The notes under the pieces: generated by a model
Seen by the model: the letters and a program-made list of their open reading frames with translations, nothing else
What the model was told of the DNA's origin: nothing
Database searches by the model: none
Shown: in pieces, positions 46,923 to 59,401 of the stretch
How the letters are laid out: each line of letters starts with the position of its first letter
How positions within the stretch are numbered: the stretch's first letter is position 1
NCBI RefSeq assembly: GCF_000208745.1
Contig: NC_030856.1
Span: forward strand, 1,471,659 to 1,535,658
DNA: 64,000 nt
DNA from: Theobroma cacao
Lineage: Eukaryota > Streptophyta > Magnoliopsida > Malvales > Malvaceae
Direction: 5' to 3'
Program-made: the position numbers and the translations under genes

Positions 46923-49701
46923 ATGGCTCCCATGGGAGACAACGTTGTTGTTTCTAACGTTAACTTGGAGAAGCTGCTTAGCATGAAAGGTGGGAAAGGA
47001 GAAGGAAGCTATGCCAACAACTCCCAAGCTCAGGTTTTTCCTTTTTTTGGGTTTTTTTGGGGGTTTTTTTGCTTCATTTTTCACCTTGTTAAACCCTAGC
47101 TATGGGGTTTTGGTCTCTCTCCCATGCAGGCCTTACATGCTCGTTCCATGCTTCACCTCCTGGAAGAATCCCTCGACGGAGTTCACCTCAACTCCCCGGA
47201 AGTTCCCTTCGTCGTCGTCGACCTAGGCTGCTCCTGCAGCAACAACAGCATCTACATCGTCGACGTGATCATCAAACACATGATCAAGCGGTACGAGTCG
47301 TCGGACCGGTGGGATCAGCCGCCGGAGTTCACTGCCTTCTTCTCTGATCTCCCTAGCAATGACTTCAACACCCTTTTCCAGCTCCTACCTCCCTTGGCTA
47401 ACTACAACGGTGGCAGCAGCATGGAAGAGTGCCTAGCATCGAACGGACACCGGTCCTATTTCGCCGCCGGAGTCCCCGGATCATTTTACCGGCGCCTCTT
47501 TCCGGCTAGATCCATCGACGTCTTCCACTCTGCATTCTCATTGCACTGGCTATCACAGGTTCATTTTTAGTGTGTACAGGTTTTTGGTCATGGTGCAGTA
47601 TAATACACTACTTTACATACCAAATATTCTAAGCTATATCATATATAAATATAATTAATATATTTATATATATATATAGTTTGTTCCCGAGGTTGATTTC
47701 TAAGGTAAAATTAATAAAATAAATACATAATATTTTCAAGTTCACGTCACTTCACTGGAAAAAAAATACAAAAGTTTATGTGATTTAATTTAAATGTTTT
47801 CTTTCAACAATTCCAATTTTTTGCCGACTTTGATTAGGTCAAAAAGTGGGTGCAAAAATAACAGTACATGACATTAAATATAATATTTATTTAATGATGT
47901 AATCATGGATAAATGTAAGTTAAATGCAATCATATATTATAACTATTATTAAATTTAATCCCTTTTTTATTCCAAGAATTAATTACCCAAAAACAATCTT
48001 GCTTTATATTTTCCAAAATTAAGGGAAAAAGACACAGAGAAACTTATGAAACATATGCTTGATGTTCTAATAAAAAGGGGAGGACAAAGTATTTAGGGTA
48101 TCCTCTCTCTCTCTCTCTCTTTCTTTCTTTGTTGTATGTATGCAACATTAACACCAGACATTTTGTCTGCCATGGGGGACCCAGATGCCAGAAACTGTGT
48201 TGGACAGGAGATCAACGGCTTACAACAAAGGGAGGGTGTTCATCCATGGTGCGAGTGAGAGCACAGCCAGTGCATACAGGAAGCAGTTCCAGACAGACTT
48301 GGCTGCTTTCCTCAGGGCAAGATCCATAGAGATGAAGAGGGGTGGGTCTATGTTCCTTGTCTGCCTTGGAAGAACTTCAGTGGACCCCTCGGACCAAGGT
48401 GGAGCCGGCCTCCTCTTCGGGACCCACTTTCAGGATGCTTGGGATGATCTTGTCCAAGAGGTATTAATCACCTATGTTTACCTAATCTTCATATTTGCAT
48501 GTGGCTTACGTGTCAACAGTGTTCATTTTCCTTGGATTGGAGTGGATAACTCACAGTTGACATTTGAATGGGGGAAAATTTTGCCTTGGCAATAATAATT
48601 TCTCCCTCTATGCTACTGTTTCCTTGCATTTTGGCAGACCAAAAAGCAAAGGGGGAAGGGAGAGGACGGGGAAACACCATGCAAAAGGGGGAATGATTAG
48701 GTGTGTTTGGGCTTTAGTAATAGAGCCTCATGATGGGTTGTCACTGGTCATGATTAACTCACTCCAATTCTAGCCGTTGGATTGGTCTTGGGGGAGAATC
48801 AGCTCTATCACCCTCCACTTGTCCCATTGCCATGTCGGCAATATGATAACCCCGCTGGCAGGGGTTTGTGGGGGCCCATTGTGAACATAATCATATTATC
48901 TAACAAGACGACAATAACAGTCATTTGGGTCCATTTAATCATTGTTGATCAAATAAATCATAAGATAAGTGGGACCATAGCATTTCTAGCAGCAAATTGA
49001 TGTAGTAGTACTACATTTACGTATGATCCTCTTGCCTTAATCAACTGTTCTAATCAGCCTGCCACAAAGATTATGATCATTATAAGCTTTTCATTGTTTC
49101 TTTGTAAGCTCATAGAAATTTCATTTTCATTTATATACATATATGTATATAAAAGTTATATATTATTATATTTGAAATACATATTTTTAATCATTTTAAA
49201 CATAAAAATAACGGGTTTAATTTCATTTTAATTGTTTACTTACGGAAAAAGCATATATACAAATTAGGGTTTGTGTTTTTAAGTTAGGTTCTAAATGTTA
49301 TTCAAAAATAGGGTTACATAATTTTAATGGTACATGCATTATGGCAGGGCCTTATTAGTAGTGAGAAGCGTGACGATTTCAACATTCCAGTGTATGCCCC
49401 AAGCCTACAAGACTTCAAGGAAGTGGTTGAAGCTGATGGCTCATTCACCATAAACAAGCTTGAGGTATTCAAAGGAGGCAGCCCTCTGGTCGTTAGCCGG
49501 CCGGACGATGCGACGGAGGTAGGCCGAGCCCTAGCCAACAGCTGCCGGAGCATCTCAGGGGTACTCGTCGATGCTCACATCGGTGACAAGCTCAGCGAGG
49601 AGCTGTTTTTACGTGTGGAGCGCCGAGCCACAAGCCATGCTAAAGAGCTACTAGAGCAGTTGCAATTCTTCCATATAGTTGCATCTCTGTCTCTTGCTTA
49701 G
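46923..49701 (+). CDS. IAMT1: Indole-3-acetate O-methyltransferase (SABATH family)
   Basis: Four exons: 46923-47033, 47130-47558, 48185-48460 and 49348-49701, giving 389 residues, the expected length. It transfers a methyl group from S-adenosylmethionine to the carboxyl of indole-3-acetic acid, making the transportable inactive ester MeIAA, in the cytosol. SABATH landmarks are GEGSYANNSQAQ (about 27-37; Ser and Gln contact SAM and the carboxylate), motif I DLGCSCSNNS, FFSDLPSNDFN, GVPGSFYRRLFPARSIDVFHS and LHWLSQ, and the C-terminal FFHIVASLS. MEECLASNGHRSYF and DQGGAGLLFGTHFQDAWDDLV are IAMT-specific rather than salicylate or jasmonate type. Motif I has Ser where most SABATH enzymes have Gly, while the Asp and Asn ligands are kept. 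Intron 3 is the longest, at nearly 0.9 kb. Confidence 0.95.
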
Positions 49702-50657
49702 GAAAAAAGAAACAAAAGCAGAAAAGAGTGTTCAAAGAAAAAGGCTTTTTCCCCCTTCCCTCTTTGGTTTTGTCCTTACACCTTTTCCCCTTTTGTGTGT
49801 TATTTCCCATTGCATTGAAAAGATATAGGATCAATCAACACACAAAGGAGAGAGAAAGAGAGAGAGAGGGAAAAGGCTTTGCCTTAGCTTTCTTTTTTTT
49901 CTTTTTTCACTTTCTTTTGTGTGTGTGTTTTTTTCTCCTGTGTGATTAGTGATTGTAGTTACCTTTATATATACTTGATGAGTATTAAGACTTGGTGTTC
50001 CCTTGAATCGAAACTAGGTAAATCAAGCTATGCAAAACCCTCTCCATTAATTTTTCACTTTCTTTATAGCTTTTTCATGGTGTTTACTTTTGTGTATGTG
50101 AACTTGTATGAAAAGGGTTTTGCTTTTTGGCACCTAAAAACTTGTGAACAATTTGCATTCCCCATCAAAATTTGCATTAATTATGATGCTTACCCTTTTC
50201 TTTTTCTTATTTTGAATTTTGGGTAGGGTTCAATGGGTAGTTATTTCAGTTGTAATCTTGCAAAGTTTTCAATCCTTCATTCTTTTGCTAAATTTAACTT
50301 TTTAGACCGCTTTGGCTCTTTGCATACTACTTGTTTCCTCCTTTTAGTTCTTTGACTAACAATTGCAAAATCAGAAGGATATAACTCTCAAACCTTTCCT
50401 TGATCCATGTGCTACTAATAAAGTATAGCCTAAATATTGAACTAAGTGTACCTTCTGCTAATTAAAGAAGCTTATTCAAAACCATAAAGAGACTATGTGC
50501 ATGCAAGAGACATTGACATGTTATCTTACATGGCTATTGAGGATGTTTGAGTAAAGCTTTAGCAGGTAGTTGGTCTATTCTTTTTCTCCCAAGCTGCACA
50601 TACCAAAAGCAAACTGACAAACCAAAACATACCCAACAGAGAACAAGAAACAAAAGA
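49702..50657. other. Convergent 3' spacer
   Basis: No gene. It separates the convergent ends of IAMT1 and the unknown minus-strand gene. A GA-rich stretch lies at 49848-49874, and the rest is AT-rich 3' sequence. Confidence 0.5.
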
Positions 50658-51206
50658 TTAAATCTCCCTCTCTCCTGATGATGATGAATGGAATATAAAA
50701 ATATCAGCTTCTTCTGGTTGCCTAAAGCTCACCCTTTTTTTTGACTTCCCACTTTGGCTCCTGCTCAAGGAAACCTCCATGTCTTCCCTTTCATCATCTT
50801 CAAATTTCAGCTGCCTCTCCTTAGAGAAGTTCTCCCTTGGTTTAGAGGAGGTATGTGCATTTTCTCCAACGAAAGATGGGAAAACCCTCTTGGAGTAGTG
50901 TTTGAGGACATGGTATTCACCCCCACCTGTCCCACTGTGCTTCTGCAAGCCTGGTGAAGCTATGAGCCAATCCTCCAGGGTGAGCTCTTTTGCCTGCTTT
51001 AGCTGCTGGTGCTGCTTCTCTTTCAGCTGCAACTGACTCTCCTTTGTTTCCTTTGTCCACAAGCATCCCAGCATCATGAAAGACATGCTTGAACAAGCAC
51101 TTCGATCATGTTTCATGTCTTGTTCAGCAAATCTCTGGGGGCTTGATTGCCGAAAACAAGAGAGGCTAGATCTCATTCTTCTTCTTTCAAGGGTGGTACC
51201 AATCAA
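50658..51206 (-). CDS. Conserved-looking plant protein of unknown function
   Basis: Single-exon ORF of 182 residues that I do not recognise. It is hydrophilic, with no signal peptide or membrane segment. Features: RRRMRSSLSCFRQSSP at the start, a Gln/Lys-rich helix-forming stretch (QLQLKEKQHQQLKQAKE, about 58-74), an LTLEDWLIASPGL motif (75-87), an acidic FEDDERED patch (134-141) and a basic Ser-rich end (SRSQSGKSKKRVSFRQPEEADIFIF). The KKRVSFR sequence looks like a basophilic kinase site. Translation could also begin at Met11. Codon use and a frame free of stops over 549 bases in a gene-dense interval support it being real. It lies between IAMT1 and LIP5. Confidence 0.65.
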   Translation of the reverse strand: MIGTTLERRRMRSSLSCFRQSSPQRFAEQDMKHDRSACSSMSFMMLGCLWTKETKESQLQLKEKQHQQLKQAKELTLEDWLIASPGLQKHSGTGGGEYHVLKHYSKRVFPSFVGENAHTSSKPRENFSKERQLKFEDDEREDMEVSLSRSQSGKSKKRVSFRQPEEADIFIFHSSSSGEREI

Positions 51207-52606
51207 TCATAAATTTAACACCTTGTTTAGATATAATCTCTTCTTAGTACCATAAGACTATATAGGATACCTTGACGGATTCTCTTAGGGACAAGAATTT
51301 CACCTGGAAGAAGCTTCGTTATCATCAATATTTTACTTTGTTTTAGGAATGGCAGAATCTGAATCTCATATCCTTACTGAATGACTAAAAACCCCTTGCC
51401 ATCATCATATGATCCCATAATTTCCGTAGGCATCACTGTCATTTTGAATATTGATTAAGCTCATCCTAAATGCTATCAGCAAACAGATAGGTGAGGACAT
51501 TCTCTCTTGGCTCATCCACCTTATGCAGACAAAACTTTCTTTGTTAATCTGGTGAAGAAGGCAAGAGCCAACCTTAGCTCACAAAGTTGTCCACAAATCA
51601 GATGAGACGAACCCTTTTTTGCAAAGAACAAGAAATTTTCCTATTCATTGTCCTTTAATGAGGATTGAATCTTATTGAGTAATATTCATGTTTCGCTCCA
51701 TGTGTTGGGAGCAGTTCTTGTGTCATTGCACTTATCCTTAAATTGCTAAGAATTAAGACAGCATAGGACTTTGGGAGGTTTCTTTCCCGAGTTCATCTCC
51801 TAAAAAGAAACAGACTTCTTTGCTCTTAATATTTTAGCTGAATGAAACCCAGAAACAACGTGAAATTATCATTTATAGATGCAAAATATTGTTCGTTTTG
51901 ATTCAATAAATCTCACGGTTTTATCTCACAAAAGATACTTTAGAGATTAAAAACGATGTGAAAACTTCAATACTCAATCATATTCTAATACATAATCGAT
52001 TTTGAGATTCACGATTCTCCTGTAAGACCGTAACACGTGACAACTCATTTTGGTCCGATCAATAGGAGCTTAGAGTCTGGGAAACTAGAGAGAAAGAATG
52101 CTTTGTCAGAACCAAGCGATTCCGGTGTTGACTCATTTCATGGCACCATTTTCTTCAAAAGAACCAGGAAACAGTCTTGGGATTATTCGAAACAGCCAAA
52201 TTTTCAGTTAGTCTACGGATGGGGGGATTCAGATAAGGAGGCAAGATTGTAAACCTTTTAATATCTGTTGCTTGAAGGGTTGTTTATTACAGACGCATGA
52301 CTGAGGATTGGTATCCATCAATCAAATTTGTTTAGGTTCTTCCTCTGTTTTCAGATTATATGCGGGGTTTGGATTTAACTTATTGCATTTTTACAGGAAA
52401 GAAAATGGTAGGGAAAAAAAACCAGCGGAATCTACAATAGAAAACCACATGCAACATGATTTGATTCTCAAATGAAAATGGAAGGAGATGCTGAGAATTA
52501 CATGGCAAGTATCAGTTTCTCCAAACTCTGAATATAAACCTTTACAAATCAAGCCATATGATTCAAAGAAAAACCACTTGGATCTGTTCACTTAAGGATA
52601 ACAAAC
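51207..52606. other. Intergenic region between unknown gene and LIP5
   Basis: No confident gene. It would contain the promoter of the unknown minus-strand gene and the LIP5 3' region. A 71-codon plus-strand ORF at 52037-52252 is protein-like in composition but has no start context or recognised motif. Confidence 0.45.
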
Positions 52607-55120
52607 TTAATGACTGGCTGATGGATTGGTCAGCAATTCAAGTGATTTCTTTAAGTGCTCTACTGCAACTGTCACATCATCAAATGCCAAGGCTCCAACA
52701 GCAAACCTTGCAGCCTTGTGTGCTTCAGCAATTTTCTCTGGTGGTGGCTGGTAATTGCTGTCATATTGGTATTTTTGAGAAGTAGTTTGTGCAGGATCTG
52801 AGACTGTCCCATTTCTGCTACTTGAAGAGTATTGGGCTGTTGATGGATAGCTTGTTGTTGGAGGAGCTGACTGGGGAGTGTAAGGAGTCTCAGAACCTTG
52901 ATAGTAAGAAGCATAATGAGACGAGGCAGAGGGTAAACTACTCTCTGAGAAACTTGGGTAAGACTGAAAATTAGGATATGAATAAGAGGAAGCTTCATGG
53001 GATGGGTAACCATGTGGCAAATGCTGTTGTGGTTCTTGTGGATAGGATTGCTGGTGGTATGAATGAGGATATGTAGGATTTTCTGATCTGCTTGTGGAAG
53101 GTGGTGGATGAAAGTGCTCTTGAGGTTCTTGTGGATAGGATTGATCATGCGATGGGTAACTAGCAGAAGGATATGAAGGTGGTGGTGTTGGTGAAATATT
53201 CGAAGAATGCTGCCTGTCAATCTTATCATGGAAATGAGGTGATGGTGGAATGTTAGTGTAATGCTGGTTATTTACTTCATCATGGAATTGAGGTGATGGA
53301 TCAGAATCCCGTCTAGGACTGGTAACAGCAGGTTCGCTAGGTCCAAGATCCTGCAAAGATAAACATAGATGAAGATAATCCAGAAACATTTGGCTATCCA
53401 TAAGTGACTTTCTGTTTATACGTCAAAGCCATTTACTGATAGAAGAGAAGGGCAAGGTATTACTATTGTGCATATATTGCTGAAGACTAAAGTGCTGTTC
53501 TGTTTAGACACATACATATGCACCACTAGGTGTACTTGATGGAATTGACAAATCTTCATCACCATTAGGAGGGCCAGGAGTGGGCTTCCTTCCTTCTTTC
53601 AGAGCTTTCCTAATATCAGCAGCTTTCCAGGCTGCATACTTCTGTTTTTGCTCAAGCTGTTGAAGAAAGCCATAAACAGTTAAAACTAAAGATAATGCCA
53701 ATCACATGTTACAGTACAAATAAAGCATCAGCACCGCAAAAGAAGAAATCAACATTAGAAGCACAAACATTTAATGTGAGTATAACCACTTGAAACTCAC
53801 ATCAGGCTGAAGAGGACCAAACTGGTTTATAATCTCAAAGAAAATGCTAGCAGCATAAAATGTCTTTGCTGTATTCCTGTACCAAGCTCCAAAAAATTAA
53901 TCCTAAATCATTTATAGATACATCACACAACTAAGTAAAGTAAAAGGGTCTAGTGCTGAAAATGACAGAACTTTTCATAATTTAGAAGGTAACACAAATT
54001 ATGATTAACCAAAACTAGAATATGACATTCAGCTCATTAAATGAGCTGAGTTTCATAAGTTTGTCATGCCTCCCAAAGGGTAAGCCTCAAAGGCAAGCCG
54101 CTAAATAGGATTCAATAAAACAGCCATACATAAGAAAGAAGTTATACTTACAAGTCTGCTCGTCCAGAACGATCTTGTTTGTCTGCCTTGGCAAAGACAT
54201 TCAAGGCAAATCCCTCTAGATGCAAATTATCTTCAGGCCCCAACTTCAACGACTTTTTATCCTGCAATACACCAATATCCTTAGACACTAATGAGGAGAG
54301 ATTTATAGTTTCCATACAACAACTACATCCTAGAACAATCAATCCCATGCCAATGATCAATACAAAACTATAAGATTCTACTTCAACAGGGATCAGTTCA
54401 CCAGAAAACAAAATTAATTTCCTTCTGAAAGCAAACATTAATCACAAATGATGAAAGAACCTCTAAACAATGTGAGGGCATTACAGGCAGCAGAAACATG
54501 GTATATGGTCTATGCTGCAAAGCGGATCCCAACAATCGTTTTCGCACATTAAGATTAAGCAACCAGGCACTTTAAACAGTAACCCGGAGCCTCAGTACTA
54601 GTGCAAATACACAATACAATAACAATTCTCAGAAACCAAACTACGCCCAGTTGATTAAACAGCTACATGAACAACACCCATGTTTCAAAATCTTTTCATG
54701 TGAAATTCCATCAACCAATCATCGATAATATCTAAAATCAAAGATCAAGTTTTCTGAGAAAGTAAACTAGACCCAGTTCATTAAACAGCTCAAACAACAA
54801 TACCCACAAAATTATATATATATAAAGAGACCTTTTCAAGCTGATTCATGAGAGAAACAAGAAGGGCATTGGTGGTTTTGGTTCTCTCGCTGTTGGGTAT
54901 CTTCAATCCTCTGTCCATTGCATATAACCGACCTTTTCAAGCGTCAAAAAAACCAAACGATCTAATTAGCTTCCAAGAATAAAAGATAGAGAAAAGAAAA
55001 CAGATTTAAGATTTTTCTCTTTTTACAGTAATAAGAGACGAGAGGCTCATGCTTTTGAAGCTCATCGGCTCGTTGAAGGTACGGCAAGAGCAGCTTCGCT
55101 GGCTCGTTCTCGCCTGCCAT
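52607..55120 (-). CDS. LIP5: LIP5/VTA1-type ESCRT-III disassembly cofactor
   Basis: Six exons, in transcript order 55120-55027, 54932-54832, 54261-54152, 53876-53801, 53656-53516 and 53350-52607, giving 421 residues. LIP5 stimulates the SKD1/VPS4 ATPase that removes ESCRT-III from endosomes and is needed for multivesicular body formation and stress responses. The N-terminal two-MIT Vta1 domain spans about 1-175 (NEPAKLLLPYLQRADELQKHEPLVSYYCRLYAMDRGL, FAKADKQDRSGRADLNTAKTFYAASIFFEI and KYAAWKAADIRKALKEGRKPTPGP). A Pro/Ser/Tyr-rich linker of about 200 residues contains PSYPSASYPS and SYPQEP repeats. The C-terminal VSL helices (KIAEAHKAARFAVGALAFDDVTVAVEHLKKSLELL) bind the ATPase. It is intact and runs head to tail with MAP65-1. 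Confidence 0.96.
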
Positions 55121-56158
55121 GGCCTTTTGCCTTTTTTGTTTTCTTTGCTTAGAGAGAGAGAGAAGAAGCAGGGAGATGCGTGTGGAGAGAGGCTTTTAAT
55201 TTGAGGGGATGGGGAGGTCAAGAAAACGATGTCGTTTTATAAAGGTAGACTCTTCTACGTTAAGATATTGAAAATTAGGTAATGGGGTCAAACTTGCTAT
55301 TAAGATTTTGAATAATTTTGTTATTATTTTTTCCAAATATAGTATTTCTCTTATCAATAACTTAAAATAAATTATAATAAAATATATGATTAATATGTAT
55401 ACCATTATAAAATGACACATAATCATATCTTACCGTTCACGTAACACTATTTTTATTACCGATGTTTCCCGTTGAGAAAATCGTATTTATTGTAAAATAA
55501 ATAACATGGGATCCGAATTTCAAGTTCGGTAATACAAATACATACAAATTACAAATTATGTTCCATGAGTTATACACAACGGTGACGAGAGATAAATATA
55601 TAGACCTGAATTATTAGGATAAAAACACCTTCAAGTTGATTGATCGATTGATTGATTGATTTTCTAATGGAACAAATTTAAAGCAAACAAACATTCTTGA
55701 TAAAGATTCTACTCGTTACCTGTTAGCTGTAACTTACCCTTCCACACCTAAAAGATGGAGAAAAAGTTACCATTTCTACGGAGTATGGACCCTCTTCCAG
55801 GCCTCAATTTCAGTACCATATGTACTTGCTTCTTGAAAAAGGCGGGTGCATTAATGGGATATCATTAATGGGGAGGAAAGCAGTGGAGAGACTTTCAATG
55901 CTGACAATGATGTAGAGGGTACCTTGTTGCCAGACCAACTTTGACAAATCTGACTAATGCAAAATAATATGAATCAAAACCAGCTTTTCCAAATGCAAAA
56001 TATCACAATATTACACAAGTAATATAACAGTATACTCTTCCAGTCACTGACTATATCCCTAGAACAACAGCTCTTCGTCTCGGACCAATACACTGAACAT
56101 CTGGTAATAACACTAGTAGGCATGACAAGGGGGTGTAAAATCTCTCATTTTATTATTA
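55121..56158. other. Spacer between LIP5 and MAP65-1
   Basis: No gene. A GA-rich leader of LIP5 (55150-55180), AT-rich DNA, a TTGA run near 55638-55660, and the MAP65-1 3' untranslated region at the right edge. Confidence 0.5.
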
Positions 56159-59100
56159 TCAGGGTGATGCTGGAACTGGATCGGTTCCGGAAACATGGGA
56201 GGCAGCATCCTCTTTTGATATGGCAACGTAGTTGGCAGGAGCCACCAGCCTCATACTATCCCTCTTCCCATCTTTACCTCCAGACCTGCTTCCATTTTGA
56301 TTAGCATTTAGAGACAACCGTCTGCTAGGGGTTCCATTGGCTCCTCCATTTGCTCGAGGGCCCACCACCTTCTTTGTATTAGCAGGTCGAGCAGGGCTTG
56401 GCCTTGAACCGAAAATGGCTTCTTGTTCTGTGTTTTGCTGCTCATGGTACTTCTTCTGATCCTGTACGTTCATAAGTTACTACATTTAGTAGAAAAGTAA
56501 ACAACACTGTATATACACGCAAAATGAGAGGCTCTTAGGTCCATGCTTCAAGCTACATAGTTAGAACTCATAAATGAATCTTACCCGAAGCCTCCTCTTC
56601 TCTTCTTCTCTTTCTTGCCTGAGCATGGCATATTCATCTAGCATGGCAAGGAGGGGAACACCATCATACGCAAATGATATCCCACGATCTTCTTCCCAAG
56701 CCCGAGTTTTGGCAACTAAGGTGTCGACCATACCTACAAAAGGCCAATAAAACCAGTTAATACAAAAAACTCTGGCCATACACGCATGCTAAACAGATCT
56801 AAAGTGGTAGCGTTATAGCAATTCTCCTCTACCACGTAATGTTAAAGGAAATATGAATCACCATATGCCAATGATGTCCATCTGTGGCATATGAATCACC
56901 ATCCTGTATATATGACTCTAGATGGTCCTACCTGGAATTTTGTTGACCAGAATACGAGCTTTCTCGGCACGCTTGAGATTTAAGTGTGCACCCCTGCTTG
57001 CATTGTACCTATTCTCATCCTGTTTCAGCAGAATAATATCAGTGGAAAGGAAACACTCAATGTCAGGTACAGATAATAAACTATGAGCATTCACATGGAA
57101 GAACACCATGAAATCTATGTCTTTAGTGTACTTTACCATATATAGATTTACAGGGGCATAACACTTAAAGATGCTGATGAGCTAGCAGTCACTCATATAC
57201 ACCAAATCCCAAACGTTCAGCAAGGAAGATTGGGATAAGTTGAGGCCCCAGAAAACAAAGAACCTTTACTGCTAGTTGCTATTAGCTCACTCAGGAAACT
57301 TTAGATAGGAGTCTCTAAAGTGTAAAGAGGTCATTAGAATTCTCAAGGGGCCTATATACCTCCAACAGAATTCATCAGTACTAAGGTATTAGCAAGAGGT
57401 CAAGCCACAGCACTTCAGGCCAAGATGCTTAATGGGATAATGTTAGAATGAAAGGTTTATCATCAGAATTGCTCCTGATCCTCAATGAGAATTGACACAC
57501 CCACCCACAAGGGAGAGAGAGTTGGGAGCAAGAAGCCAGAGAGAAAGGGAGGTTGAGGGAGAGATCATAAATACCCGATTGTAGTCTTCAAGCCAACTTT
57601 CTTCTTCACAAGCTGACATCCATTTTTCAACCCTGTCCAATATTTCTTTTCTACTAAGGGCTTCTTCTTTTGCTTTTGCTATCTGATTATCCATGTCAGC
57701 TAGTAACTCAGCAGGCTCAACATTCCCGGAATCAATCAAAGACATAATTTTCTCTCTAGCAGCCTCTGGATCTATCTCTATATGAGCACGGGCAAATATT
57801 TCCTCAAGCTCCACTTGCCTTTTGAAAGCAATTTCCTTCATCCTGCTTGACTTTAGCTGATCAAGCCTTTCAACTTCCACCTCCGCCTTCATGACAAAAG
57901 AAAATGAACTAAAGCAACTGTTCTCACTCAAACTTAAACAAAGAATTAAGAAATTTGATTACCTGCTCAATCAGATCCAGAGCAAGAGCACCAGGAACAG
58001 TAACTTCATCAACTGATGCAGAGATGTTGCAGGTAACATGGTCAAATAATTTTCTTTCTTCTTCAGGTGTGTCCATTAAATTCCAAAGATCAATTAGCTG
58101 AGTTGCCAACTCTTGAAGCTGTCCAAAGAGGAACAGGTTGAATTCATAATTTAATTTCTTGGGACAGATGTATGAAGGTGAATATATTGGCTCCTATATC
58201 TATGTCCAGTATAAGGATGATTCCATAAGGTCATATATCTATGTCCAGCAGCTCAAGTAACATGGTATCAAGAGGAGAAACGGAAAGCAGATTTTCAAAC
58301 AGAAAAAAGAAAGAAAGAAAAAGAATTGCTATATACGACAGAAATACCTTATGAAGCCTCTGCTTCTTATCTTGATTTAAAGCTGAGACTGTCTTGGCCA
58401 ACCTCAATAGTGTGTCATTGCTAATGCTTTTTGACTGCACACCTGTAGAGTCATCTAAGCTTGGATGAACTTCAGTTACAGTACTAAAGAAGTCCATCCC
58501 AAGGACAGCACAGAGATCATGCACGGTGCTAACAAACTCAAGGACTTTATGCAGCCGATCACTCTGCAAAGCAATGAGCAGTTAGTGGTAATAATGCATA
58601 TAAAAACCCAGGTTACCTAAGGCAATGAATTTACCTTCTCTTTTTGAAGTTCTTGGAACTTTGCTTGATATTCATCCAACTTCTTGAGGGACAAGTCAGA
58701 CTCATCCACCGCAGGAGACCCTGTCTGCTCACTGACATTCCCAGCAATTTCCCCACATATCTTCTGAATCTGTGACTGCACATCAGAAAAGTCCTTGACT
58801 CTCTCCTCTTTCTGTTTCCACAGTTGTTCAAGCGCTGGTGCTATAGCCGCAAGTTGTTCCTTGATTGTTCCAGATGCCTTCTCTGGCTGTAATCAAACCC
58901 AAAAGAATAGTGAGGAATCCACTTCACTGTATTTTACAGTAAACTTCCTCTTATCTTTAGCCACCTTGAATATAAGATGAAATTAAGGAATTACTCACAA
59001 TGCCACCAAAATTTTTGTCCCCAAGAGCTGATACAAGAGTTGACAGTTCAAGTTTGGCATCTGACAAGGCCTGAAGAAGTTGTGCTCTTGATTTTGCTGC

Positions 59101-59378
59101 CTGCTCAACCTTCCTCTTGTACACATCCAAGCACTCTTGCTCTATCTGAAGAAGCATCTTGTCTCTCTCTTCATCACTTTCACCAACTTCATCCCAAATT
59201 TCCTACAACCAATTGCAGAAGATTTTTTTAATGGCAATATTTCCAAATACAGACATTGACTAGAAACAAGATTTGATGGGAGAGAACAAAGTTGAAGCCA
59301 CGTTACCTGCAGTTTCTGAAGTAAAGAACCACAAGTAGTTTCTCCTAGAAGAGGGTTTTGCACATCCGTTACCGCCAT
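56159..59378 (-). CDS. MAP65-1: Microtubule-associated protein MAP65-1
   Basis: Nine coding exons, in transcript order 59378-59307, 59202-58999, 58886-58635, 58563-58348, 58118-57963, 57886-57575, 57019-56932, 56733-56585 and 56461-56159, giving 583 residues (Arabidopsis MAP65-1 is about the same). It cross-links antiparallel microtubules in the cortical array, preprophase band and phragmoplast. The long helical coiled-coil N-terminus (about 15-330) contains [34 protein letters not shown], and the conserved MAP65 microtubule-binding region has [17 protein letters not shown] and [36 protein letters not shown]. The basic disordered tail has RPSPARP, a proline-directed (CDK/MAPK) site that in the family weakens microtubule binding. 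An intron in the 5' leader is likely (59402-60612). Confidence 0.96.
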
Positions 59379-59401
59379 TTACTCTAGCACTTCACCTTAG
59401 T

